Assembly: GCA_024516035.1 (NCBI GenBank)
Contig: CM044967.1
Span: 12,699,592-12,763,591, forward strand
DNA: 64,000 nucleotides
From: Bactericera cockerelli
Taxonomy: Eukaryota > Arthropoda > Insecta > Hemiptera > Triozidae
Reading direction: 5' to 3'
Position 1 is the first letter of the stretch; the number at the start of each line of letters is the position of its first letter. The position numbers and the translations under genes were made by a program. Below, piece by piece: positions 48,301-53,740 of this stretch. Under the pieces are notes generated by a model, which was not told the origin of the DNA, ran no database searches, and worked only from the letters and a program-made list of their open reading frames with translations.

Positions 48301-49516
48301 ATTCGAGCTTCTTAGATGTTCATCTTCTATTTTTATACATTTCTTAAAGTGGGGTCCAAAATGCCATTTTTCGACTTTTCCGCCAAACTTCAACCGCTTT
48401 GCGGCAGTGGAAGATAACATCCAATTTCGACAAAAGTTATATTTTTGGAAACGTCTGACCATCCTGCAACTTTTTTTTGCTATTAAAATTCTCGATTCAA
48501 AAATTCGCTTTTTTCGGCCCACCCTATTAGTTAGGTACTTAAAAGGACTGATATAACTAATTACGATCACTTTCGTTTTCCTCCCATTTGGGATTTTTAC
48601 CACATAATCATACGCCTTGGACTTACTGCTGGAATAATGGGACTTAAAAGTCTGAATCGGGCAGTATAAATAAGGCGATATTATTATTATTATTCTTCTT
48701 CTTTTACTCTGTCTTATCCCGCTCAAGCAGGGTCGACGTTGTTCAACCTCATGGTTGAGGTTGATTGGTTTTGGCACATTTTTTACGGCTGGATGCCCTT
48801 CCTAACGCCAACGATTCTATTTGATTTAACGTCCTGGATTAGGACGGGGGTTTTACCCTCCATTCGCTGGGAATCGTACCAGCTACCCACATTAACCTCA
48901 CCCAGCCTGGGTAGGGCCGGAAATGGCAGCCTCACGTGTTTGTATGGAACAGAATTTTTTTAGAAAAGTCTGCTCCAGCCGAAGTTGAACTCGGGAACTC
49001 TGGACTACGGGCAGTAGTCACAACCATTACGCCACGGAGGCTGCCCTCCGTGGCGTAATGGTTGTGACTACTGCCCGTTTATTACTTACTACAAATTATT
49101 ATTATTATTATGTTGAAAAAAAATGTTGTGAAGTGGCGGAAAACTTACCAGGAACTTGAGGGTTGGCGGCAGCAGGAACATTGACCGAGGGGTGGAGGCC
49201 GAGGAGAGGGTTGAGGGCGGGGGCCCCGGGGGACATGTTGTGGAGGGGCGTGTCCAATTTCCAGTTGGAGCCACTCCCACCCACCACCACGGCGGCGCTG
49301 TTCTCTGTGGGGCCTTCGGACGGTTTCGGCGACTTCTTCAAATCCTTGCAGAGACTCGAGACGCTGAAGTCGCTACATTTGGAGGTGGAAGTGTTGGAGG
49401 AGGAGTTGTTTTTGTTGGTGGAGGTGGAGGTGGTGGAGGTGGTCATTGCGGTGGAGTTGATTATCATACTCGGCGGAGGCGAGGGTCATGCGGAGGTCAC
49501 CATAGCTCGGGAATGT
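8487..49516 (-). CDS. eyg: eyegone-type Pax transcription factor, whole gene (six exons)
   Basis: This nuclear DNA-binding regulator acts in eye and head patterning in flies; function here is inferred from family. Coding pieces in transcript order are 49467-49149, 22986-22840, 18387-18247, 13054-12780, 11900-11704 and 9029-8487, all bounded by AG acceptors and GT donors. The paired domain has only the RED half (about residues 156-240). The expected N-terminal PAI half is absent, which is the hallmark of Eyg/Toe. The homeodomain is paired-class with serine at position 50 and is interrupted by an intron after residue 46. Sites join in phase 1, 1, 1, then a break, then 0. Total coding length is 1622 nt, one short of a multiple of three, and the fault lies in the fourth exon. 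Stop is TAA at 8487-8489. A transcript start and any further upstream 5' UTR exon are not identifiable. Eyg versus Toe cannot be separated; most insects have one copy. Confidence 0.9.
10450..11405. repeat. Direct duplication (about 145 bp) flanking a minisatellite
   Basis: 10450-10595 and 11262-11405 are near copies (both contain GATAAAATGTTTTGATACTG and CAAGTTTTGTTTCTGTAATT, ending in an A run and CTTGA). They bracket the 38-bp repeat array exactly. Confidence 0.85.
10725..11260. repeat. 38-bp minisatellite, about 14 copies
   Basis: Consensus CTGCTGGTCTACTCCCTG followed by TTTATAGTCCCCCAGCCAGA. Two common variants (GGTCTAC and GATCTGC) alternate irregularly, and one unit has a 5-bp TTTTG insertion near 11124. 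It shares the CAGCCAGACT...CTGGTCTACTC core with the array at 53.4 kb. Confidence 0.95.
11704..11900 (-). CDS. eyg: eyg exon 5: homeodomain residues 1-46
   Basis: The acceptor TTTGTGTGCCGCAG lies at 11901 and the donor GTTCAG|GTGAGG at 11703. The exon is 197 nt, starts in phase 1 and ends in phase 0. It encodes an acidic, serine/glycine-rich stretch ([15 protein letters not shown]) and then homeodomain positions 1-46: [37 protein letters not shown] and SEARVQ. The intron falls between residues 46 and 47, a common site in homeobox genes. The [23 protein letters not shown] stretch marks it as Eyg/Toe rather than Pax6. The exon ORF continues a few codons into the intron before a stop; that extension is not coding. 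Confidence 0.95.
11901..12779 (-). other. eyg intron 4 with 212-bp tandem duplication
   Basis: This 879-bp intron holds a SINE tail on the minus strand (12125-12060: hairpin ATTGCCATAGGCAAT, AACCCCGCCC, then a TA repeat). It also holds two diverged copies, 212 bp apart (about 12141-12352 and 12353-12560), each with ATAAATATAAATATAATTA, a CCGGCAGA(C/T)GGGTGT motif and TTTAGCCC. Confidence 0.75.
12780..13054 (-). CDS. eyg: eyg exon 4: rest of RED subdomain, with in-frame TGA and phase break
   Basis: The acceptor CTCCACCACAG lies at 13055 and a consensus donor TTTTTG|GTAAGTATT at 12779. In frame with exon 3 it reads [20 protein letters not shown] and then [16 protein letters not shown], the recognition helix region of RED and an Eyg-specific extension, then a Gly/Ala/Asn/Pro-rich linker. 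The frame hits TGA at 12795-12797, five codons before the donor. The exon is 275 nt and ends in phase 0, whereas the homeodomain exon needs an incoming phase 1. One missing base would remove the stop and restore phase. GC-rich homopolymers (seven C at 12888-12894, five G at 12804-12808) are natural places for such an error. Alternative donors inside the exon (for example GCTGCG|GTGAGC) do not give phase 1. Family assignment is certain; integrity is not. Confidence 0.88.
13222..13410. repeat. 189-nt uninterrupted purine (GA) tract
   Basis: Every plus-strand base is A or G, mostly GA dinucleotides with AAAG and GGGG interruptions. In the eyg transcript this is a CU tract about 167 nt upstream of the exon 4 acceptor. 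Open frames in it are artefacts of repetition. Confidence 0.97.
13561..13707 (-). mobile_element. tRNA-derived SINE family T, copy
   Basis: Minus-strand head resembles a threonine tRNA (ACCTCAGTA-type A box; B box degenerate), followed by the family body with AAGCGAGTTTGAG, GTTGTGA and GACATCA-type motifs. No acceptor-stem pairing, so not a tRNA gene. Confidence 0.65.
18043..18198 (-). mobile_element. tRNA-derived SINE family T with 12-bp TSD
   Basis: TAAGGAAAGTAA flanks it at 18031-18042 and 18199-18210. Head on the minus strand: CTCAGTAGCTTGATCGATAA, GGACTTGTAACCTGGAGGTC, GGTTCAAGTCC (A and B boxes; anticodon loop CTTGTAA as in tRNA-Thr). It ends in AACTTTAAA and A-rich sequence. It was inserted 35 nt inside the intron from the exon 3 donor. 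Confidence 0.85.
18247..18387 (-). CDS. eyg: eyg exon 3: first part of RED paired subdomain
   Basis: The acceptor CTTGTGTTTCAG lies at 18388 and the donor GAAA|GTAAGT at 18246. The 141-nt exon carries 46 whole codons, [18 protein letters not shown] followed by the VVSKIEQYK and [12 protein letters not shown] segments, which is unmistakable paired-domain RED sequence (linker plus first RED helices). Both junctions are phase 1. At the 3' junction the split codon is A|GT, serine, where Pax proteins normally have glycine (SEGVC...). A TSD-flanked tRNA-type SINE sits in the intron 35 nt past the donor. In the cell this module contacts DNA through the C-terminal half of the paired domain. Confidence 0.95.
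18478..18620 (-). mobile_element. tRNA-derived SINE, second head type
   Basis: Minus strand: GACCTCCGTGGCTCAGTGGT (A box) and TTGCGGGTTCGAATCCTGG (B box), then a body with CGGAAACGGAATGG-like sequence. The 5' and 3' ends of the tRNA-like part do not pair, so I call a SINE, not a tRNA gene. Confidence 0.65.
19150..19515 (+). mobile_element. SINE with shared body and inserted internal module
   Basis: It begins with GATTCCCAGCGAATGGAGGG and CAGGACGTTAAAT and ends with GAATAACGTCGACCCTGCTT and GAGCGGGATAAGACAGAGTA, matching the minus-strand SINE at 48.7-49.0 kb. Between them about 200 bp replace the usual middle. That module (ATGATGGTTGATCGCA, GAGACCATCACT, CAAGCTGGCTAC) recurs alone at 36.9-37.1 kb. 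Confidence 0.7.
19958..20306. mobile_element. MITE with GGCC(N)TATTCAT ends
   Basis: The left end GGCCCATATTCATAAAAAGA pairs with the right end ATGAATACGGCC. AAT-type flanking repeats are present. The interior is built from short AGCAATTGCTT and GAGCAAAAG motifs in both orientations plus three TATTCATAAA blocks. Confidence 0.6.
22840..22986 (-). CDS. eyg: eyg exon 2: region just before the RED domain
   Basis: This 147-nt exon lies between a pyrimidine-rich acceptor (TTTGATTTCAG, 22987) and donor TTAG|GTGAGT (22839). It encodes 48 whole codons flanked by split glycine codons, starting [14 protein letters not shown] and ending [11 protein letters not shown]. The GAVSKLLGT join leads directly into the RED subdomain, as in fly Eyg, where the PAI half of the paired domain is missing and a linker of this type stands in its place. 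Gln and His are frequent. Both ends are phase 1, so skipping this exon would keep the frame. It stands alone between a 26.2-kb intron upstream and a 4.5-kb intron downstream. Confidence 0.88.
24690..24745 (-). repeat. tRNA-like SINE head fragment
   Basis: Minus strand GTAGTATAGTGGTAGGAGG followed by TTGGGTTCAAATCCCGGTA forms A and B boxes, but no acceptor stem is visible. Confidence 0.4.
25370..25409. repeat. Perfect 40-bp palindrome without spacer
   Basis: The arm GACTTGTGAGTCTAAACTGA meets its exact reverse complement. Symmetry stops at both ends. Confidence 0.97.
26124..28868 (+). repeat. Dispersed repeat A, copy 1 (split by an insertion)
   Basis: 26124-26591 and 28625-28868 together match the continuous copy at 34781-35487. 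It starts with an imperfect inverted repeat (TTACTTCCGAGAAATTTC ... GAAATCGGAAGT), has GTCTGTCGGTCTG repeats near 26265, and ends ATAATTGGCAGTG plus poly T. Non-coding. Confidence 0.85.
26592..28622. mobile_element. 2031-bp CACTG-ended DNA element inserted in repeat A
   Basis: The ends are CACTGAAAAAAATTT and its exact inverse, flanked by TG on both sides. The unoccupied sequence GACTCTGATATTTAAG exists at 35.23 kb, so both borders are exact. The interior has no ORF but carries at least eight exact TTTAGTAA motifs and three inverted ones. Ends beginning CACT(A/G) with a 2-3 bp duplication suggest the CMC (CACTA-like) group. Confidence 0.85.
28868..29009 (-). mobile_element. tRNA-derived SINE family T, copy
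   Basis: Minus-strand tRNA-Thr-like head and the AAGCGAGTTTGATTAGTTGT body, with poly T at left as the A tail. It abuts the end of repeat A. Confidence 0.75.
29159..30809. mobile_element. 1651-bp TIR element with GGACACTAC motif array
   Basis: The ends CGGCCATTCCA and TGGAATGGCCG are flanked by TAAT at 29155-29158 and 30810-30813. GGACACTAC appears five times forward (about 29178, 29346, 29553, 30246, 30443) and twice inverted (about 30264, 30280). No coding frame of note. The superfamily is not clear from a 4-bp duplication alone. Confidence 0.75.
31718..31748. repeat. Short inverted repeat
   Basis: AATCTAATTTCATA and its complement separated by CAA. Confidence 0.8.
33099..33232 (+). mobile_element. 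tRNA-derived SINE family T, 5'-truncated copy
   Basis: TAAGGCGGCGGACTTGTAAT, GGTGGTTCAAGTCC and the TAAAGCGAGTTTGAG body, ending ATGATATTTTTT. Confidence 0.75.
33811..34653 (+). CDS. Hypothetical nested plus-strand transcript in eyg intron 1
   Basis: ATG at 33811 has a favourable context (AAACAAAATGGCG) and opens 45 codons ([11 protein letters not shown]...MGPQGLENM) up to donor ATGG|GTAAGG at 33947. A good acceptor (TTGGTGTGCAG) precedes 34361, where a protein-like frame ([28 protein letters not shown]) runs to TAA at 34565-34567, with AATAAA at 34648-34653. Joining these two sites puts the second exon out of its best frame, so either the donor, an extra exon or the whole idea is wrong. I recognise no domain. 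An inverted repeat (34178-34228) lies in the putative intron. Confidence 0.2.
34178..34228. repeat. Inverted repeat, 19-bp arms
   Basis: ATTAGTAATGTACAAATGG at 34178-34196 and its exact complement at 34210-34228, with a 13-nt spacer. Confidence 0.9.
34781..35487 (+). repeat. Dispersed repeat A, copy 2 (uninterrupted)
   Basis: About 707 bp, very similar to copy 1 at 26124, without the 2031-bp insertion. It shows the start TTACTTCCGAGAAATTTC, the GTCTGTCGGTCTG run and the end ATAATTGGCAGTG. A short third fragment lies at about 39247-39290. Confidence 0.9.
36885..37090 (+). repeat. Free copy of the SINE internal module
   Basis: It matches the middle of the 19150-19515 SINE (AAGGGTTTAATGGCTTAAGA, TGATGGTTGATCGCAT, GAGACCATCACTGCCCC, CAAGCTGGCTACGAGG) but lacks the shared outer SINE body. 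Confidence 0.7.
37249..37428. mobile_element. MITE family M, copy 2
   Basis: Ends CCTAATTATGAGACAGGATT and AATCCTGTTTCATAATTTGG. Internal GGGAATTTCAACAAATCACA. Confidence 0.75.
40945..41116 (+). other. Exon-like segment, unassigned
   Basis: A strong acceptor (poly T then CTCACCAG, to about 40932) precedes an open frame ([18 protein letters not shown]..., ending NGHLIV and TAG). No partner exon or domain is recognised, so this may be chance. Confidence 0.15.
42090..42149 (-). repeat. SINE family T head fragment
   Basis: Minus strand GATCGATAAGGCGGGACTCG and GGTTCGAGTC, without the body. Confidence 0.5.
42301..42332 (+). repeat. Poly(T) tract
   Basis: An almost unbroken T run, probably the A tail of a minus-strand retroelement fragment. 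Confidence 0.85.
42466..42760 (+). mobile_element. tRNA-headed SINE with open body, or a terminal exon
   Basis: A tRNA-like stretch (GGGTTAAGCGTCTCTTGCC, GGTCCCGGGTTCGATCC) leads into a GC-richer body that also looks like an exon: acceptor TTTGTTTACAG at 42557, frame [20 protein letters not shown] to TAG at 42699-42701, then AATAAA. I favour a SINE because the pol III boxes sit directly upstream. Confidence 0.4.
43075..43155 (-). repeat. SINE body fragment
   Basis: Minus strand GGGACTGCGACCATTGCCGC, GAGGGTAAAACCCCGTC and CAGGACGTT. It is a piece of the shared SINE body; a related piece is at 57.22-57.27 kb. Confidence 0.5.
44205..44412 (+). mobile_element. tRNA-derived SINE family G, copy 1
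   Basis: A tRNA-like head with GTGGTTAACGCGATAGCC and GTTGGTTCGAATACCACC, whose ends pair (TGCATTGG with CCAGTGCA). A body follows, then tail hairpin AATGCTTTGAGCATT, AACCCCGCCC and a TTA repeat. Confidence 0.75.
44664..44841. mobile_element. MITE family M, copy 3
   Basis: Nearly palindromic throughout. Both halves carry GGATAGTGTCCACT/AGTGGACACTATCC and the CTAGAGGGCGTGTTAA/TTAACACGCCCTCTGG block around CAACCAATCACAGCGC. Confidence 0.85.
45337..45530 (+). repeat. Irregular repeats of TAGCATAGGGTCATG
   Basis: Five related blocks (TTTAGCATAGGGTCATGG, CCTTGGGTCATTAG, TTTAGCACAGGGTCATGTTA, TTTAGCATGGGGTCATTTTA, CGGCATAGGGTCATGTTA) spaced about 40-80 bp apart. Confidence 0.8.
46180..48526. mobile_element. 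2347-bp fold-back element, hAT-like, with 8-bp TSD
   Basis: It starts TAGGGTGGGCCG and ends with the complement, flanked by TTAGTTAG at 46172-46179 and 48527-48534. The arms 46180-46911 and 47796-48526 are inverted copies of about 730 bp with few differences. The 884-bp centre holds a family T SINE. Terminal TAGGG and an 8-bp duplication fit hAT, but such long arms are unusual. Open frames in the arms mirror each other and have no known domain. Confidence 0.88.
46988..47133 (+). mobile_element. tRNA-derived SINE family T inside the fold-back element
   Basis: GACCGATAAGGCGGCGCTCT, GGTGGTTCAAGTCC, GTAGTTGTGATATCATGAAA, ending AACTTTTTT. Located between the two arms. Confidence 0.75.
48690..49044 (-). 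mobile_element. tRNA-headed SINE with shared body
   Basis: Minus strand head CCTCCGTGGCGTAATGGTTG and AGTTCCCGAGTTCAACTT. Then the body also present behind the 5S head (CGGCCCTACCCAGGCTGGG, GAATGGAGGGTAAAACCCCC, CAGGACGTTAAATC), then GTTAGGAAGGGCATCCAGCC and GAGCGGGATAAGACAGAGTA, ending in AAT repeats. Confidence 0.75.
49008..49077. repeat. Perfect 33-bp inverted repeat, 4-nt loop
   Basis: 49008-49040 and 49045-49077 are exact complements around CTGC. The arms are SINE head sequence. The hairpin lies about 71 nt inside eyg intron 1 from the exon 1 donor. Confidence 0.95.
49149..49516 (-). CDS. eyg: eyg exon 1 seen: 5' UTR end and N-terminus (106 codons)
   Basis: The exon opens after a TTTTCCAG acceptor at 49517 and ends at CCTG|GTAAGT (donor 49148). 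I place the start at ATG 49465-49467 because the same frame has a TGA at 49486-49488 within the exon, so no upstream start is possible unless splicing differs. The leading 49 nt are therefore 5' UTR. They contain a five-codon upstream ORF (ATG GTG ... TGA) that would end just before the main start. The protein is low complexity: a Ser/Thr/Asn-rich start, a short basic patch with [12 protein letters not shown], then Gly, Ala and Pro-rich sequence ending in NPQVPG. No DNA-binding domain lies here. It joins the next exon in phase 1 (G|GA = Gly). The exon is GC-rich against AT-rich surroundings. I do not recall a close match for this N-terminus; it is assigned by phase, strand and position. Confidence 0.75.
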
Positions 49517-51170
49517 CTGGAAAACAAGACGATTTTTTTTTCAATGATTTTTATTTTCATTTTTTTAATGGGTATGTTTCTTAGAGAGACAAAAAATCTC
49601 GTTTTTTGCATTATTGAATTCAATTTAATGGGATTTTATTGATATAGATTACAACATGTCATATATTATGTGCATGTGTACCTAGAATAATATGGATCAA
49701 ATAAATCAAAAGTTAGGTTTAAAATATGTGAATAATAATAAACATTAAAAAGCATTAAAAGCATAGATCAGGTAACATTAAATAATTATTTTAAACTAAT
49801 AGGTACAAATACATGGTTAATGGATGATGGGTTAGGTATAGTTAAGAAGTACTGATGAGAGAAAGAAATCCATGAATGGATGAATGTATTATAAGCAGTT
49901 CACCTTTAAAATATCTGACAGCTCCAAGCAAAACAATTTGTATGATTTATCTTTAATTTATTGTTTGCGGAATTGCATCATAAAAATTGGTTGATTGAAA
50001 GATCATGTTTCTTTTGGTTTGAATTTAAATAAAATTGCATTATGGACTTGTTGTAAGTTTTTCATGTTTGGGTAAATATTGAGTTATTCAAAGTTATTCT
50101 TAAATACAAATTTGACACTTTCCATAATGTAGCATGTAGATACAGGGTAGGCTTAAGATTCCATTAGATATCATTATGGGTTTAGAGGTACCCCTGTGAA
50201 TAATGTTGAAAATGGTTCGAATGCAAGCCTTTTGTACAGAAAATATTATTATTTCTTTGTAAGGCAGGTACAGTTAAAAAGAAAACTTGCACGATGAAGC
50301 AGTATAGAAGGTTGAACTCTCATTAACTTTACAATGTATAATTATGTTTCTACATTGATGTTTAGTTATTCTGAAAGAGCAATTCAATAGGCAACAAATC
50401 ATGCCTTTTATAATTGAAATTTTACTATGAAATAAGTACCTCAGCAAATAAGCTGAATTGGAACCAGTTGTTCTTATACATGTATTAATTTTGATGTATG
50501 TAATATTTCTGTTCAAATAAAGGTTTATTTATTTATTTAAAAAAAAAAAACAATAATAAAATTGTCACAACCAAAGAGATGAGTTTATATTTGGTAACCC
50601 TACTCATCACAATGAGGCATTGCCGCACACGGTTTTGGGCCTGAATTCGGCGCCACTGGGGATTTTATGTAAATTAAATAGTTTTATTACCGAATCACAT
50701 TATAAGGTATATAATATGCATGCTGTATTATTACTGAGCAAGATCCGCTATTTCGCAAATCTGGACATCACTAAGGAGCTTAACATGGCATCTCAAAATT
50801 CTAAGCAACCTCTCCGCATGGTCAAATCAATCCTCCGGTCTCATCATGCTTCGGTTCACTCTCAAAGATTGAATTGAGCGGATTGTCCAGACCTGACGGG
50901 AGCTGAACTCAAAATAATTTGAAATTATTTTTAATCAACTGTTGAAAAGTTGCCGGGTGGAATATGCAAGATACTTAGGAAATGATTGAGCTCACAGTAG
51001 CAATTATAACTTGATTTCACGTCAAGAAGATGTTTTGTCTTTGGAAGTATGCAGGATTGGTGGAGTCGGATCAAGCGCCAAAGAAGGAAAATAAGAACAA
51101 GAAAAGAAAAATATGAAGAATTGAAGACGTACCTTAATCACAATAATGAATGTTGTATACTTATTATTGT

Positions 51171-51303
51171 TATCATATTTGTGTTAATCATTATAACAAT
51201 CGTGATGTTATAATCGGACAAAATTATTGGCGTACAAGGGACTCGAACCATCGATCTCCAGGTTACGAGTCCGCCGCCCCATTTATCAAGCTACTGAGGC
51301 TGC
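51171..51303 (-). mobile_element. tRNA-derived SINE family T, copy
   Basis: Minus strand CTCAGTAGCTTGATAAATGG, GTAACCTGGAGATCGATGG and GGTTCGAGTCC, with a diverged body. Confidence 0.7.
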
Positions 51304-51479
51304 GCTTAATAATGTAGGTGCATAATTTTTATGGAACTGACAGTTTAAAAGGGAAAAGCCCTAGGCTGTAGGTTATTAAACCTATTTTTAAATGTAAAAA
51401 CAATTTTTTTTATAAATAGATTTTGATGAGCTTTTGACTCAGTATTTTTCTTTATATAGGTAGGTATTATACCTGTACC

Positions 51480-51738
51480 CAGGCGTGGCCGGTGCTAAGG
51501 AGCTGCGGAACTCCAGCACCCCCAGACGAAAAAGAAAAATAGAGGATTTCCTCAAGCCCTAGCTCGTACACAATGAAAATCATCACACATTTCTAGAATA
51601 ATGAATGTATAGTTAAGTTGTATGGTAAAAAGACTCAAACTCTTTAGATACTGAAAGAGCTAGTTTATAAATCCCATTTTAGTCTGGTTTATGTGGCAGC
51701 TCCCCCCAAAACCTTTTCCCGCCGGCCGCGCGTGCCTG
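51480..51738. mobile_element. Short hAT-like MITE
   Basis: Ends CAGGCGTGGCCGG and GGCCGCGCGTGCCTG (imperfect TIR), with TACCTGTA/TACCTATA at the borders as a possible 8-bp duplication with one change. Confidence 0.45.
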
Positions 51739-52210
51739 TACCTATAAATATTTCTGTGTTATAATATCGCAATAATCCATCATACCGGAATTTGATGGGT
51801 CGGCTGGGTTGACACACCCACTGTTACAGGTGAACCTAATGTCACAACAACAATTACTACCCTAGTACTTTCCTTATGAGTGGGTAAGTATTAGGATTAA
51901 TTTTATTAATCCACTAGCTGAAATCTAGCATTATAGGTCTGTCGCCGTGAAGGTTTTTACCCGTGGCTGGCGTTTTATATGGATTTTCTTTAAATCCTTT
52001 CGTAATACGCATCTACATGTTTCATTTTAAGGCCAAACTATGCAACAGCAAAATCTTTCTTAATACGCATCTACAATTCTACATACTCAAAGAAGACTCT
52101 GATCCAAATTTTGAGTCATTTTAAGGCCAAATTATGCAACAGCAAAATTCTTCTTAATTTACGCATCTACACACCCAGAGAAGTTTCTGATCCAAATTTT
52201 GAGTTATTTT

Positions 52211-52359
52211 AAGGCCAAACTTTGCAACAGGATCAAAGATAAGATAAGTCAGACACTCCCTCCATTCGGAGTTTCAACCAATCACAGAGAACTATAGCCC
52301 GAGTTGAAGCACAGTCTATAGGCTTATCTTAACTTTAATGCAATTTTATTATTCGGTCC
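52211..52359. mobile_element. MITE family M, copy 5 (diverged)
   Basis: AAGGCCAAACTTTGCAACAGG at the left, ATTCGGTCC at the right, core GTTTCAACCAATCACAGAG. Confidence 0.5.
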
Positions 52360-53340
52360 ATAGCCCAGCCGTTTCGGGGCTGCATTGATTATGAATGAAT
52401 GAATGTAAATGAATTTTATACATAAGAATTGAGATTACTACAAAATATAGGAGAGCAAATAAGCTCGAAACAGCTGTCCAGGTATGTTCTGATATTCATG
52501 TACATCTAATACAACTTCTCACTTTTCTGTTTATACTGATTATACTGAAATTATTTAAACAGACTTATGGATCCTAATAGAGTTGGTACTTATTAGGTAT
52601 GTGCCGTTATTATGTGGTGAAAATGTCAAATAAATTAGAAACAATTCCTGCATTCTTCAGGATCCGAATTGTTTTGGAGTGCGTTTATGAATTGTCAAAT
52701 CTCTTGATTATTAAATTAACGCTTAAGTTTGGTCAATAAATGATATATCATTGATAAACACCCCAACAGTAGGTATACTAATCAGCTGATTTGCGATAGT
52801 AAGAGATATGTACATAACTGTTTAATGTACATAACTGATAAACGTGCCCTTGGAGTCTTTGACCATTACCTAATTACAAGGCCTTTGGACCCGTTGAAAC
52901 ACTACTACATACTGCACAAACCATACATAACCACTTTCAATAGCTGGCTGCACCCAAGCACCGTCCCGAGGCATGGCCCTATAATTATTTTCCTAACCCT
53001 ACTCTACACAATGAGGCATTGCCGTACTTTGTTTTGAGCCTGAATCCAGCGCCATCGACTATAGCTAGTTCAGTTTTTCAATCCTTCTTCATATAGTCCC
53101 TTAGATTGGACTGACTGCTGTCTACTTGTTGTTTATCCTGACCAATCACCAGCTAGAGTGTTTGTCTTCTCAATGGTGCATTTACTGGTCTACTCCCTAA
53201 TTTTGTTAATCAGTTTCAGACTAATGGTCGAATACCCTAAATATATTATACACATTGTGGTCCAGCCAGGCTACAACAGGTCTACTCTACTCTCAATATA
53301 CATAATTGTATTGTTTGTGTTCCAACTAGACTAATTGTCT

Positions 53341-53740
53341 ACTATCAATTTATTGTGACCCAGTCAGACTAGGGTCTACTCTTAAATTATTGTTACCCAG
53401 CCAGACACCTGGTCCACTCTCTGAGTCTACTTTTAATTTATTGTGACCCAGCCAGACTACTGGGTCTACTCTTAAATTATTGTTACCCAGCCAGACACCT
53501 GGTCCACTCTCTGAGTCTACTTTTAATTTATTGTGACCCAGCCAGACTACTGGGTCTACTCTTAAATTATTGTTACCCAGCCAGACACCTGGTCCACTCT
53601 CTGAGTCTACTTTTAATTTATTGTGACCCAGCCAGACTACTGGGTCTACTCTTAAATTATTGTTGCCCAGCCAGACACCTGGTCAACTCTCTGGGTCTAC
53701 TTTTAATTTATTGTGACCCAGCCAGACTTCTGGTCCAATC
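53341..53740. repeat. 90-bp minisatellite (two 45-bp half-units)
   Basis: Units start at 53401, 53491, 53581 and 53671. Each holds CAGCCAGACACCTGGTCCAC and CAGCCAGACTACTGGGTCTA halves separated by TTTTAATTTATTGTGACC or CTTAAATTATTGTTAC. Degraded units extend left to about 53160. Confidence 0.92.

Larger units (their letters stand above)
22987..49148 (-). other. eyg intron 1 (26.2 kb)
   Basis: This intron separates the N-terminal exon from the paired-domain exons. It holds most of the larger elements of the window, listed separately. Stretches with nothing I can name: about 23.0-24.6, 25.0-26.1, 31.2-33.0, 35.6-36.8, 37.5-42.0 (except as listed), 43.2-44.1 and 44.9-45.3 kb. Confidence 0.75.

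Noticed and set aside
48271..48777. 168-codon minus-strand ORF
   Set aside because: It lies in a fold-back arm, and its mirror frame is broken in the other arm; no known domain.
49156..49642. Plus-strand Gly/Val-rich ORFs over eyg exon 1
   Set aside because: Shadows of the GC-rich minus-strand exon.
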